Below, piece by piece: positions 41,346 through 49,522 of a stretch of DNA of 64,000 bases. Source of the stretch: Nitrosovibrio sp. Nv17 (GTDB lineage: Bacteria > Pseudomonadota > Gammaproteobacteria > Burkholderiales > Nitrosomonadaceae); the NCBI RefSeq assembly GCF_900119085.1, contig NZ_FPIQ01000001.1, forward strand, positions 186,001 through 250,000, in the 5' to 3' direction. A program made the translations under genes and the position numbers. The first letter of the stretch is position 1, and each line of letters begins with the position of its first letter. Under the pieces are notes generated by a model. It searched no databases and was not told where the DNA came from. It was given only the letters and a program-made list of their open reading frames with translations.

Positions 41346-42267
41346 CGAGATCGCGATCGTGTACGGCGCGAGCGGCTTTCTCGGGAGCCACGTTGCTGAC
41401 GCGCTGTCCACGGCCGGATACCGGGTGCGGTTGTTCGACCGGGTGCCGTCGCGCTACCAGAGATCCGACCAGGAAATGATCATCGGCGATATCATGGATC
41501 TCGGCCAGGTGGCGGAGGCGGCCCGCGGCGCAGACGTCGTCTACAACTTCGCTGCGATCGCCGACATCGACGAGGCCCACCACAAGCCGCTCGCCACCGC
41601 CACCATCAATGTGCTGGGCAACATGCACGCGCTCGAGGCGGCACGCCTCGCCCAGGCACGCCGCTTCGTTTTCGCCAGCACGATCTACGTCTATTCCGAG
41701 TCGGGCTCTTTCTACCGCGCAAGCAAGCAGGCGGCGGAGCGCTTCATCGAGACCTACCATGAGCGCTACGGGCTGGACTACAGCATCCTGCGCTACGGTT
41801 CCCTGTACGGCAGGCGCGCGGATGCGCGCAACGGCATCTACCGCATGCTGCACGAGGCCGTGGCGCAACGTTCGATCACCTACCATGGAACCGGCGAGGC
41901 GCTGCGCGAATACATCCATGTCGAGGACGCCGCCCGCATGAGCGTCCAGGTGCTGGCACCGGAATTCGCCAATCGCCACCTGATCCTGACAGGCCAGGAA
42001 CGGCTCCGCATCAGGGATGTCATGACGATGATATCGGAGATCATGCCCTGGGAGGTCACCCTGAACTTCGACGAGGGCAGTGCCGTGCACCACTACGAGG
42101 TGACGCCCTACGCATTCCAGCCCCGGGTGGGCCGCAAGCTGGTGCTGAACGAGCACGTCGACCTCGGCCAGGGACTGCTCGACTGCCTCGGAGACATCCA
42201 TCAGGCCCTGCATCACTCCGGAGACGACGACGGCGCCACGCCCTTGGCCTCCGCCAACAAGGCATGA
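41338..42267 (+). CDS. NAD-dependent epimerase/dehydratase (extended SDR)
   Basis: The 309-residue protein is an extended short-chain dehydrogenase of the sugar-nucleotide epimerase type. It has GASGFLGSHVADAL (Rossmann loop, residues 10-20), DVVYNFAAIADID, the catalytic region FASTIYVYS with S114/T115, and FYRASKQAAERFIETY, giving the YxxxK pair Y126-K130. ILRYGSLYGRRAD and REYIHVEDAARM complete the family pattern. It could epimerise, reduce or dehydrate an activated sugar. Eight bases overlap with the dehydrogenase gene, and four (ATGA) with the HAD gene. A ceramide-reductase-like role is a less likely alternative. Confidence 0.88.
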   Translation: MADEIAIVYGASGFLGSHVADALSTAGYRVRLFDRVPSRYQRSDQEMIIGDIMDLGQVAEAARGADVVYNFAAIADIDEAHHKPLATATINVLGNMHALEAARLAQARRFVFASTIYVYSESGSFYRASKQAAERFIETYHERYGLDYSILRYGSLYGRRADARNGIYRMLHEAVAQRSITYHGTGEALREYIHVEDAARMSVQVLAPEFANRHLILTGQERLRIRDVMTMISEIMPWEVTLNFDEGSAVHHYEVTPYAFQPRVGRKLVLNEHVDLGQGLLDCLGDIHQALHHSGDDDGATPLASANKA

Positions 42268-42899
42268 GGGCGAGCCGCTGGCAGGCCATCATCTTCGATT
42301 TCGATGGCGTGGTGGTCGAGTCGGGCGACATCAAGACGCAGGCCTTCGGCAGTCTGTACCGTGCGCACGGGCAGGCGGTCGTGGAGGCGGTGATGCACTA
42401 TCACCGCCTCCACGGGGGCATGTCACGCTACCGCAAGTTCCACTACTTCCAGGAGCACCTGCTGAAGCGGCCCCCGCTGACCGCGGACGAGGAACGTCAG
42501 CTGGACCGGCGCTTCTCGGAACTGGTGGTCGAGGCCGTCATCGCAAGCGAGGCGGTTCCGGGGGCGAACGAGCTGATCCGCCGCGAGGCGGCGCGCATCC
42601 CCCTGTTCATTGCTTCGGGTACGCCAGAGGTCGAACTCAACGCGATCGTGGCACGCCGCGGCTTGTCCGGCTATTTCACGGGAGTGCGCGGATCCCCGAC
42701 GCCGAAACAGACGCTGGTGGGCGAGATTCTGGCTGGCCATGGCCTGTCCCGCGAACAGGTCCTGATGGTGGGGGACGCGCTCATCGATTATGAAAGTGCA
42801 AGGCAGCACGGCATCGCATTCCTGGGGCGCGTGCGTCCAGGAGACGCCAATCCCTTTCCGGCGGAGGTGGAGGTGGTACCGGACCTGAGGGGCTGCTGA
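42264..42899 (+). CDS. HAD-superfamily phosphatase (subfamily IA-type)
   Basis: The 211-residue protein is a HAD hydrolase: IIFDFDGVVVES (nucleophile D12, acid D14), LFIASGTPEVEL (motif II), a lysine in TPKQTLVGEIL (motif III), and MVGDALIDYESARQHGI (motif IV). The helical cap (KTQAFGSLYRAHG, then HYHRLHGGMSRYRKFHYF) is of the C1 type. In sugar-acid operons such enzymes remove phosphate from an intermediate, for example before cytidylyl transfer. The start overlaps the SDR stop (ATGA). The gene ends 12 bases before a convergent gene. Confidence 0.88.
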   Translation: MRASRWQAIIFDFDGVVVESGDIKTQAFGSLYRAHGQAVVEAVMHYHRLHGGMSRYRKFHYFQEHLLKRPPLTADEERQLDRRFSELVVEAVIASEAVPGANELIRREAARIPLFIASGTPEVELNAIVARRGLSGYFTGVRGSPTPKQTLVGEILAGHGLSREQVLMVGDALIDYESARQHGIAFLGRVRPGDANPFPAEVEVVPDLRGC

Positions 42900-42911
42900 G
42901 CGATTTCAGCC

Positions 42912-43865
42912 TCAGCGCATGATGCCACGCCGCAGCAGGCGCCACGACACCTTGAGGCCCCACAGCAGCGGATGCCGCCGCAGCAGGGGAGTGACCTCGA
43001 CGTGCACGCCGGTATGGCGTTCGATCTTCCATGCGGCGTAGCCGATGCTGTCGCCGAAGGTGAACGCGGCCTTGGCCAGTCGCAGCACGGTCAGGATCTT
43101 GCCTTGCCAGCGCCGCAGTCGCCAGCGCCTTGCCGAGCGCCGGCGGGCCGAGGCGTCCGCCGGATGCCGATACCTGCCGTCCGGCAGTTCTTCGAGCTTT
43201 CCCGCCAGTCCGGGCACGGCGCGAGCGGTCAGGCGCGCATAATCCTCCAGATTGAGCCGGGCGAGTTGCTGCGCGCGCGTCGTCCGCTCGGGCCTCAGTT
43301 CCGCCGCATAGGTCAGACCCAGTCCGTGGGTCCAGAGGGTTTCCACGTTCACCACGGGAACCTCCAGCATGGGAAGGATGGATTCGAGAAAGACGATGAC
43401 CGCTTCTGCCAGGGAGACGTGGGCGCGGGCGCGGATCGTGTCGTCACGTGCGTACAGCAGCCGCGTGGGCTGGGCGAAGCGCGCCCACAGATAGGGATGG
43501 AACCAGTCGCGGGTGCCCTGTTCGAAGTGCGTCCTCGAGACCACGGCGTACTTGGCGCGCAGCGTTCTGCCCTGATGGCACGCCTCCAGGTAGAAGACGT
43601 TCGGTGGCAGCATCGCGTTCAGGTAGGCCAGATGACGCTGCCCATAGGCATGGTCGTAGCGGTCCACGATGACATAGAAGTCCGCGATCCCTTCGCCGAC
43701 CTCGCTGGCGCGCAGGCAGGATCCATAGAGCAGCACCGCATCCAGGGCAGGGCCGAAACGCTGCCTCAGCGCTTCCACCAGCACGTGAAAATCCGCCGAC
43801 ACCGGCAGAGCGCTCAGGATGGCCATTTCCGCGATCAGACCGGCTGGCGGATGGACGGCCGTCAT
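42912..43865 (-). CDS. Nucleotidyltransferase-like protein, possibly Tam41/CDP-DAG-synthase-related
   Basis: The 317-residue cytoplasmic protein has a nucleotidyltransferase-type beginning (AVLLYGSCLRASEVGEGIADFYVIVD, residues 43-68) followed by LPPNVFYLEA, RAKYAVVSRTHFEQG and FHPYLWARFAQP. This order (GS, acidic strand, LPxNxxY, KYxVVS, a WARFxKP-like element) recalls mitochondrial Tam41, which makes CDP-diacylglycerol from phosphatidic acid. The match is by eye, and confidence in the function is low. A basic C-terminal region follows (RRRSARRWRLRRW). The ATG overlaps the lipid-kinase stop as ATGA, which ties the two together: a kinase making a phospholipid and a transferase using it. Confidence 0.55.
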   Translation of the reverse strand: MTAVHPPAGLIAEMAILSALPVSADFHVLVEALRQRFGPALDAVLLYGSCLRASEVGEGIADFYVIVDRYDHAYGQRHLAYLNAMLPPNVFYLEACHQGRTLRAKYAVVSRTHFEQGTRDWFHPYLWARFAQPTRLLYARDDTIRARAHVSLAEAVIVFLESILPMLEVPVVNVETLWTHGLGLTYAAELRPERTTRAQQLARLNLEDYARLTARAVPGLAGKLEELPDGRYRHPADASARRRSARRWRLRRWQGKILTVLRLAKAAFTFGDSIGYAAWKIERHTGVHVEVTPLLRRHPLLWGLKVSWRLLRRGIMR

Positions 43866-44896
43866 GGCGACGGGGGCACCGGAGAAGACGGCATCGGGGT
43901 GCCCGCATCGATGCCCAGGAAGGTGGCCGGCCCGGCCGCCCCGACGCGCAGCGGCCCATGGGCGCTCGAGGCCCGGTAGGACTCGCCGTCGACGATGTAG
44001 TCGTCGTCCACCAGGAGTTCCAGCGTTGCGCTGTTGAAGCTGTGGTAGCCCTCCACTTCGCGGAGGATTTCCCCGCGGCCCGCCAGCACCCTCCACAGGG
44101 CCCGCAGCGGACGCCTGCATTGCTGGCGCACGAAGGTGACGTGCAGCGGCGCCGCCTCGCGTCCCCAGTACGGGCGCATGCCGAACAGCAGACGATCGAG
44201 CGTGCTGGCGAACAGGAACGGACAGGTTTCGTGAAGGAACTCGCCTTGCTCATGGCGGATAGACAGATGTGCCGGTGCCCAGGCGCCCTTCCGGCGGCCG
44301 AGGAGGATGCCGAGAAAGTATCCGACGGTGATGAGGGCCGAGTAGCCTTCTCCCGTGATGCCCAGCCGCTTGATGCTGCCCCGGGAGAAGATCACGGCGC
44401 GGGCGATCAGGCCCAGCCCGAAGAACATCCCGTATATCTTGCCGGCGCCCGGCTGTTCGATGCACAGGATATGGCGTTTCATCAGCCTGGGCGGGATCTG
44501 CGCCGACAGCCGCGTGCGCAGTTCGCGCAGAACCATCTCCGGCTTGCCGTGCATGCCCAGATCGAGCGCGGTCATGTTGGTCGTGCCGCCCGGCACGATT
44601 GCCAGCACAGGCCATTCCTCGGCGGGCCGCTGTTCGAACAGGCGGCTCAGCGTCGCCTGCACCGTGCCGTCGCCACCCACCACCAGCAGCACGTCGACCC
44701 GCGCGACCAGGAACGCGTCGATCGCCTCACGGATGGCCGGTGCGTCGCTTGCCCGGCGGCAGATGGCACGGGGAATCCGCTCCAGTTCATCCCGGATCGA
44801 GTGCTCGCGCTTGCGTATGCGTCCGCCCAAGGGGTTGAACAGGATACCGACGGTCGCCGTGCCGGCTTCCAGGTTGTCGAGGTGTGATGGTTCCAT
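43862..44896 (-). CDS. Diacylglycerol-kinase-fold lipid kinase (YegS/DgkB-like)
   Basis: The 344-residue protein carries the DAGK catalytic domain: GILFNPLGGRIRKR (residues 18-30), LLVVGGDGTVQATL with GGDGT at 74-78, and AIVPGGTTNMTA at 102-110, plus a C-terminal domain with REVEGYHSFNSATLELLVDDDYIVDGE. Enzymes of this fold phosphorylate diacylglycerol, sphingosine, ceramide or phosphatidylglycerol-type substrates at the membrane surface. It follows lptG by 39 bases and overlaps the nucleotidyltransferase gene. The context of lptF/G and a GNAT protein makes a ceramide or glycolipid kinase as plausible as a diacylglycerol kinase. Confidence 0.85.
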   Translation of the reverse strand: MEPSHLDNLEAGTATVGILFNPLGGRIRKREHSIRDELERIPRAICRRASDAPAIREAIDAFLVARVDVLLVVGGDGTVQATLSRLFEQRPAEEWPVLAIVPGGTTNMTALDLGMHGKPEMVLRELRTRLSAQIPPRLMKRHILCIEQPGAGKIYGMFFGLGLIARAVIFSRGSIKRLGITGEGYSALITVGYFLGILLGRRKGAWAPAHLSIRHEQGEFLHETCPFLFASTLDRLLFGMRPYWGREAAPLHVTFVRQQCRRPLRALWRVLAGRGEILREVEGYHSFNSATLELLVDDDYIVDGESYRASSAHGPLRVGAAGPATFLGIDAGTPMPSSPVPPSP

Positions 44897-44935
44897 CGTT
44901 ATGCCATGGCATTCGCGCGATCGGTCGACCGGGGG

Positions 44936-46000
44936 CTAGATGATCCGCCGCAGCCAGACGCCGGCCAGGACGATGAGCATCAGCCCCGGGAAGAGCGCGG
45001 TGAACGCCGGATTCAGGCGCAGCAGCAATCCCGCGTTCGCGATGATCTGGTCCAGCAGGTAGACGCTGATCCCGAGTATCGCCGCCAATACCAGCTTGCT
45101 GCCGAGACCCGTGCGGACCGATCCGAACACGAAAGGTATGGACAGGAGCAGCATCGCGATGGTCGTCAGCGCGCCGCCCACCTTGCGCCACAGGGCCAGC
45201 GCGTAGGCATCCGCTTCCTGACCCGTGGCGCGCAGGAAGCGGACGTGCAGGAACAGCTCGACGGGCGAGAGGCTCTCGGGCGACTTGGTCAGGGTGGAGA
45301 TATCATCGGGATTCAGAAAGGATTTCCAGTCCATCGACGCGCTGTGTGCGGTTTCTATACGCTGCGCCGAGAAGGTCTTGATGGTGACGTCGTCGAGCTT
45401 CCACAGGTCGTCGGCGACGAGGTCCGCATGCCGGGCGTAGATATGGGTGGCGAGCAGGCCCGCGTCGTCGAAGTGCAGGATCTCGATGTCCACGGCTTTC
45501 TTCGCATGCAGCATCTCGCCGATTCGCAGGATATTGTGCTCGTCGCGGGTCCAGATTCCCAGGTTTCTGCCAAGTGCGGTACTTTTGTCGAGTGCCGCCG
45601 CACGGGAGGATATCGCCTGCTGCTGCAGCTGCGGCGCCACGAATTGCTCCAGTATCGCGATACCCAGCAGGAGCGCCAGCCCGATGCCCAGCGGCGCGAG
45701 GCTGATGTGCAGGGGAGAAACGCCTGCCACCCGCAGCGCCGTCAACTCCGAGCTGACTGCCAGCCGTCCCAGCGCGATCACGTTGCCCAGCAGCGCGATG
45801 AATGGAGCCAGCTGCACGAATCGGCGCGGCAGCAGCAATGCGGTGTGCATGAATGCGTCCGGGACGCGGTAGGTGCCCTTGCCGACGTCGTCGAGCTGGT
45901 CCAGTAGATCCAGGAAGCCGAACAGCGGCAGCAGGATGGCGGTCGCGATGCACAGCCCCAGCAGCACCTGCAGGGCCAGGTAGCGATAGGCGACCGTCAT
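44936..46000 (-). CDS. lptG: LptG-type permease of the LPS export transporter
   Basis: LptF and LptG form the membrane part of the LptB2FG ABC transporter that lifts lipopolysaccharide from the inner membrane. The 354-residue protein has three N-terminal membrane helices (YLALQVLLGLCIATAILLPLFGFLDLLDQLDDVGKG region), a periplasmic jelly-roll domain (about 120-260), and three C-terminal helices ending GLMLIVLAGVWLRRII. SELTALRVAGVSP is the coupling helix of the family. The start overlaps lptF (ATGA). Longer frames upstream are shadows. The gene is assigned as lptG by order after lptF. It may instead be a paralogue for another lipid. Confidence 0.88.
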   Translation of the reverse strand: MTVAYRYLALQVLLGLCIATAILLPLFGFLDLLDQLDDVGKGTYRVPDAFMHTALLLPRRFVQLAPFIALLGNVIALGRLAVSSELTALRVAGVSPLHISLAPLGIGLALLLGIAILEQFVAPQLQQQAISSRAAALDKSTALGRNLGIWTRDEHNILRIGEMLHAKKAVDIEILHFDDAGLLATHIYARHADLVADDLWKLDDVTIKTFSAQRIETAHSASMDWKSFLNPDDISTLTKSPESLSPVELFLHVRFLRATGQEADAYALALWRKVGGALTTIAMLLLSIPFVFGSVRTGLGSKLVLAAILGISVYLLDQIIANAGLLLRLNPAFTALFPGLMLIVLAGVWLRRII

Positions 46001-47073
46001 CGACGCAAGGCCTGCTTCCACCGATAGCCGGGGGAAAGTAGTGCGAGGGCGATTGCAGTCATCAGCAGATAGAGCCACCAGACGCCGGGAAACCTGCCGA
46101 TGGTGCCCTGTTCGACCCATGTCTGGGCCAGCCCGCTGAGGATGTAGTAGATCGCGAAGACCAGCGCCGCAGCATAGTAGGTTTTTTCATTCTTGTCCTG
46201 CCGTGGCGACCCGCGGCTGAACGGTACGGCGATCAGCGCCAGCAGGACGGTAGCCAGCGGACGCGACAGCCGCCACTGGAATTCTGCGATATCGCGCGGT
46301 TCGTCGGATGCCTGCAGCGTTGCGGTCGTGGCGGCTTTGCGCTTGTAGTCCAGGGCATTGCCGCTGTCGGTGAAATATACCAGCTTCTCGAAGCGGGTGG
46401 CGGTGTCTCCCGGGGCGGCATGCGTCAGCCGGTAGGAAGCGCCGTCGAATAGGTGAATCTGGGGCCGCTGACCGGATGCCGGTTCCCGCGAAAGGGCCCT
46501 CTTGGCCACGATCACCTCGCTGCCGCCATTCTTTCTGATGTAGTGAAATACTTCCGCCATCTCCTTGCCCGTGTCGTCCTTGGCGCGCAGATAGACGACC
46601 CTGCCGCTGCTTTCGCTGCCATAGAAGCGTCCGGCCTGGAAGCGGTCCATGTTGAGCTCGGCTTCCGCCTGGGCATTCAGGAGATAGCTTTCCTCGTAGG
46701 CCCAGGGGCGTGCGAAGATCGACAGCGCGCCGCTGACGATCCCTACCGGGATGGCCACTAGGAGTACGGCGTAGACGATGCGATGCTCGCTGATGCCGGC
46801 GGACCGCAGTACGTTGATTTCCTGGTCCCGGTGCAGGCGGCCCAATCCCATGACGATCGCAACGTAGAGGGCGATGGGCATCAGGACTTCCAGGGCGATC
46901 AGCGTCTTCAGCAGCACGAGTTTCAGCATGGCTGCCATCCCCAGCGATTCCGTCACCGCGCCCGCCAGGAAGCGGGCGCTGCTGAAGCTCGAAAAGAGTG
47001 CCGCCAGGATGACGATCACCACCGTGAACGGCGTCATCAGCTCGCGCGTGATGTAGCGCTCGACGATCTTCAC
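45997..47073 (-). CDS. lptF: LptF-type permease of the LPS export transporter
   Basis: This is the 358-residue partner of the downstream lptG. It has KIVERYITRELMTPF at the start, a first membrane helix, VMGLGRLHRDQEINVLRSAGISEHRIVYAV as the coupling-helix region, a periplasmic domain (about 130-260), and three final helices with FSRGSPRQDKNEKTYYAA. The start is GTG 47073, with GGTGA 7 bases upstream, 7 bases after the stop of the NTP-transferase gene. An upstream frame from 47142 overlaps that gene and is rejected. lptF usually diverges from pepA. Here it is embedded in a lipid-modification operon instead. Confidence 0.9.
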   Translation of the reverse strand: MKIVERYITRELMTPFTVVIVILAALFSSFSSARFLAGAVTESLGMAAMLKLVLLKTLIALEVLMPIALYVAIVMGLGRLHRDQEINVLRSAGISEHRIVYAVLLVAIPVGIVSGALSIFARPWAYEESYLLNAQAEAELNMDRFQAGRFYGSESSGRVVYLRAKDDTGKEMAEVFHYIRKNGGSEVIVAKRALSREPASGQRPQIHLFDGASYRLTHAAPGDTATRFEKLVYFTDSGNALDYKRKAATTATLQASDEPRDIAEFQWRLSRPLATVLLALIAVPFSRGSPRQDKNEKTYYAAALVFAIYYILSGLAQTWVEQGTIGRFPGVWWLYLLMTAIALALLSPGYRWKQALRR

Positions 47074-47080
47074 GGTGCCG

Positions 47081-47950
47081 TCACCGTTTCTCGGCCGGCG
47101 GATTTTCCGCCTTGGCGGCAGGTCGTATCTGCCTGTCTCCATCGGCGGGCGGTGCGGTGCTTGCGAGTACGGATGTTGCGAGCCGCATGTCCTCGACCTT
47201 GTCGACGTCGATGCCAGCCTGGGGGTAGGGCAGGAACACCGGCTGTACCCGGATGCCGGTCCTGGCGGAGACGCGATGCAGCGCCTTGCCGAGCGTCAGC
47301 CTGCCCAGCACGTAGGACAGTACCATGCGCAGGCCGAAGACCTGCGCGATCAGCCGCCAGGGCTGCTTGCGCAGATCCTCGGCCTGCTGCCAGAAGGCAA
47401 CCAGGCCGCGGCCACGCGGGTTCAGGAAGGCGTACAGGTTGCAGCCGCAGATTCCGCCGTCGCCCAGGCGTATGACGGTGCGCCCGACGCCGGGGAATGC
47501 GGCGGCGACATCCTCGTGCCTGACCACGCCGACCGCGGCGTCGGTCTGCGCCAGTCGCGCCGCATGCAGGAAATGGCGCACGATCGCGGGCGAAAGCAGC
47601 GCATGATCCGCCGTCGTCAGCAGGACCGGCGTATCTGCGTCGCACTGCGCGAGTCCGCTGTCGGCGCTGCGGCTGGGGGAATCCAGGTTCGGCACCCAGG
47701 TGACGCGCCCGCTCCCGATGCGCCGTTCCAGTTCCGGGCAGTCGGCGATGGCGGACGGGGGGGGGCCGCAGAGTATGATGGCGTCGACCTCGCCGCTGTC
47801 CTCCAGCGCATCGAGCACGCGAATGACCATCGGCACGCCGGCGATCGGCACGATCGCCTTGCACGCCATGCCCGCTGCAGTGGCCACCGGGTCACGGCCG
47901 GTACGGTCCGCTGCCAGCACGATGGCGGTGAATCGCGACGCTGCATTCAT
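47081..47950 (-). CDS. MobA-like NTP transferase domain protein
   Basis: The 289-residue protein has a nucleotide-sugar-pyrophosphorylase fold (NTP_transf_3): FTAIVLAADRTGRDPVA, MACKAIVPIAGVPMVIRVLDAL with lysine 31, AIILCGPPPSAI, and VLLTTADHALL with the metal-binding aspartate. The glycine-rich loop is altered (LAADRTGRD instead of LAGGxGxRMG), as in a poorly studied subgroup. Substrates of such proteins are sugar or alditol phosphates. None can be named here. I used ATG 47950, and an ATG 14 codons further upstream (47992) is possible. It lies 22 bases after the GNAT gene and 7 before lptF. Confidence 0.75.
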   Translation of the reverse strand: MNAASRFTAIVLAADRTGRDPVATAAGMACKAIVPIAGVPMVIRVLDALEDSGEVDAIILCGPPPSAIADCPELERRIGSGRVTWVPNLDSPSRSADSGLAQCDADTPVLLTTADHALLSPAIVRHFLHAARLAQTDAAVGVVRHEDVAAAFPGVGRTVIRLGDGGICGCNLYAFLNPRGRGLVAFWQQAEDLRKQPWRLIAQVFGLRMVLSYVLGRLTLGKALHRVSARTGIRVQPVFLPYPQAGIDVDKVEDMRLATSVLASTAPPADGDRQIRPAAKAENPPAEKR

Positions 47951-47972
47951 CGTTTGCAGTTCCAGGAACGGT

Positions 47973-49130
47973 TCATGGCAGCGTTTTTCCATAGATCCGG
48001 TAGCGCTTGTATTCCCGGCATCCCAGATGATCCAGAATGCCACGCATCGGCAGATTGTCCTCGAGTATCCATGACAGCTCGACCGCCCGTATTCCCCTGG
48101 AGAGCGCCGCCTGGCGGGGCGCATCGATCATCGTGATCGCCAGCGCCATGCCCAGCGGGGAATTCTGGAATTGCTTGCGCACGCCCATCAGAGGTATTCG
48201 GCCGGTACGGACACTCCCGGACCTGAGGGATCGGATCATGTGCGCCCAGCCCAGCGGAAACAGGCGGCCGTCGAGCTTCGCGAAAATCTCGTTGAGATTG
48301 GGCAATCCCGCCATGAATGCCGCCGGCATGCCATCCACCTCGGCGATCCGGATGAATTCATCGGGTACGAGCAGGCGCAGGCTGCTGCCCAGTTCGGCGA
48401 ACTCGGCCTCGGTGAAGGGGACGAAGCCCCAGTTTTCCGACCACGCATCGTTGAATATATCACGCAGTATGCCCATTTCCTCGGCAAATCTGCCACGCCG
48501 CAGCGTTCTCAGTCGTATCTGCCCCGCGAATCGCTCGATCACGGCACGCATCAGTCTGGTCAGTTCGCGATCGGTTTCCACCCAGTAAGCCAGCAGATCC
48601 TTCTGGCCCCGGTAGCCCTGCGCCTCGAGCAGCCTGCCGTACCAGGGGCGGGAATGCGGCATCATGACCATGGGCGGGGTTTCGTAGCCGTCCACCAGAA
48701 CGCCGCATTCCTGATTGATGGATAGATTGAACGGGCCGCTGACACGGCGGGTATCCCGTGCAGTCAGCCATGTCTCGGCGACCCTCAGCAGCGCCGCGAA
48801 CACTTCCACGTCCTCGATACCCTCCAGCAGGCCGAAATGGCCTGTATCCCCGCCGTAGCGCTGACGGTGCAACCGGTCGATCTGCGCGCTGATCCTGCCT
48901 GCCGGCTGTCCATCCCGGTACGCCACCCATGCCTGCCATTCCCCATGCCTGAAGAACGGGTTGAATCGGGAGAAGTGGAAGCGCCGTTCCAGGCGCAGTG
49001 GGGGCACCCACATCGGATCGTCCGCGTAGATGCGCCAGGGAACGTCGATGAACGCCTTCATCCCGTGTCGACCGGTCACCGGCCGCACCGCGACGGCGCC
49101 CTCGGGAAGCCCGCCGGATGGCTCACCCAT
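47973..49130 (-). CDS. Large GNAT-fold acyltransferase-like protein (bacterial ceramide synthase-like?)
   Basis: From the ATG at 49130 the protein has 385 residues. It carries VPWRIYADDPMWVPPLRLERRFHFSRFNPFFRHGE, GHFGLLEGIEDVEVFAALL, VSGPFNLSINQECGVLVDG, PHSRPWYGRLLEAQGY and a C-terminal GNAT half (MGVRKQFQNSPLGMALAITMID). This family is annotated only as a GNAT or hypothetical protein. From memory, the Caulobacter ceramide synthase bCerS belongs to the same broad type, N-acylating a long-chain base. That is a hypothesis, not an identification. It is the first gene of the unit reaching to 42912. The start is uncertain (49235 or 49130) because no ribosome-binding site is seen. Confidence 0.65.
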   Translation of the reverse strand: MGEPSGGLPEGAVAVRPVTGRHGMKAFIDVPWRIYADDPMWVPPLRLERRFHFSRFNPFFRHGEWQAWVAYRDGQPAGRISAQIDRLHRQRYGGDTGHFGLLEGIEDVEVFAALLRVAETWLTARDTRRVSGPFNLSINQECGVLVDGYETPPMVMMPHSRPWYGRLLEAQGYRGQKDLLAYWVETDRELTRLMRAVIERFAGQIRLRTLRRGRFAEEMGILRDIFNDAWSENWGFVPFTEAEFAELGSSLRLLVPDEFIRIAEVDGMPAAFMAGLPNLNEIFAKLDGRLFPLGWAHMIRSLRSGSVRTGRIPLMGVRKQFQNSPLGMALAITMIDAPRQAALSRGIRAVELSWILEDNLPMRGILDHLGCREYKRYRIYGKTLP

Positions 49131-49327
49131 GTGAAGCGCGGATGCCGGAGGCGTACCTTCCGCTCCTGAGCCGTCCGCGAGGCGGCAAGGCTTCCAACCG
49201 GGCATCCGCCCGAAAGCCCGATCGACTCCGACCATCGTAGTGATGCATCATCCTTTTCGCATCATTCCCGCCACCCGTTCTACCCTGTCCCATGATGGAC
49301 GCCATGCCGATGGTGAACCGAGTGGTG

Positions 49328-49339
49328 TGCTATTATAAT
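49328..49339 (+). promoter_or_regulatory. Candidate promoter for the 49523-51373 operon
   Basis: TATAAT (49334-49339) overlaps an extended -10 reading TG-C-TATTAT (49328-49336). The -35 region (TGGTGA at 49311) is weak. Transcription would start near 49346. Confidence 0.45.
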
Positions 49340-49360
49340 GACCGCTCGAAGGGCGGAAAT

Positions 49361-49386
49361 CCGGGAACCGATCACCGGTTTCCCGG
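49361..49386 (+). ncRNA. Structured 5' leader hairpin upstream of the ketoacyl synthase operon
   Basis: CCGGGAACCG (49361-49370) pairs with CCGGTTTCCCGG (49375-49386) in a 10-bp stem with one bulged base and a small loop. It begins about 15 bases after the predicted transcription start. It could be a 5' stabiliser or part of a regulatory leader. Confidence 0.4.
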
Positions 49387-49522
49387 TGTTGCTCGGGGTG
49401 GCGGGCAGAGGGCGGGGGCAGGCATCCATGATCGGGTGCGATTCTATCATCCACCGGGATGGCCAGCCGGATACCGGAGGCAAAAAAGAGCAGCAGAATC
49501 GGAAAATTTTATGGAAGGAACC

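Larger units (their letters stand above)
49131..49522. other. Divergent intergenic region with a promoter and a strong leader hairpin
   Basis: These 392 bases precede the small-membrane-protein, ketoacyl synthase and ACP genes on the plus strand and the GNAT unit on the minus strand. They hold a candidate promoter (49328-49339) and a 10-bp hairpin (49361-49386) in what would be a leader of about 175 bases. If the GNAT gene starts at 49235, the first 105 bases are coding. I see no other gene. Confidence 0.55.

Noticed and set aside
41338-42267. The SDR gene as a ceramide reductase (CerR)
   Set aside because: It is locked in an operon with sugar-acid enzymes and has a typical sugar-epimerase sequence. 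The idea was kept only as a remote alternative.
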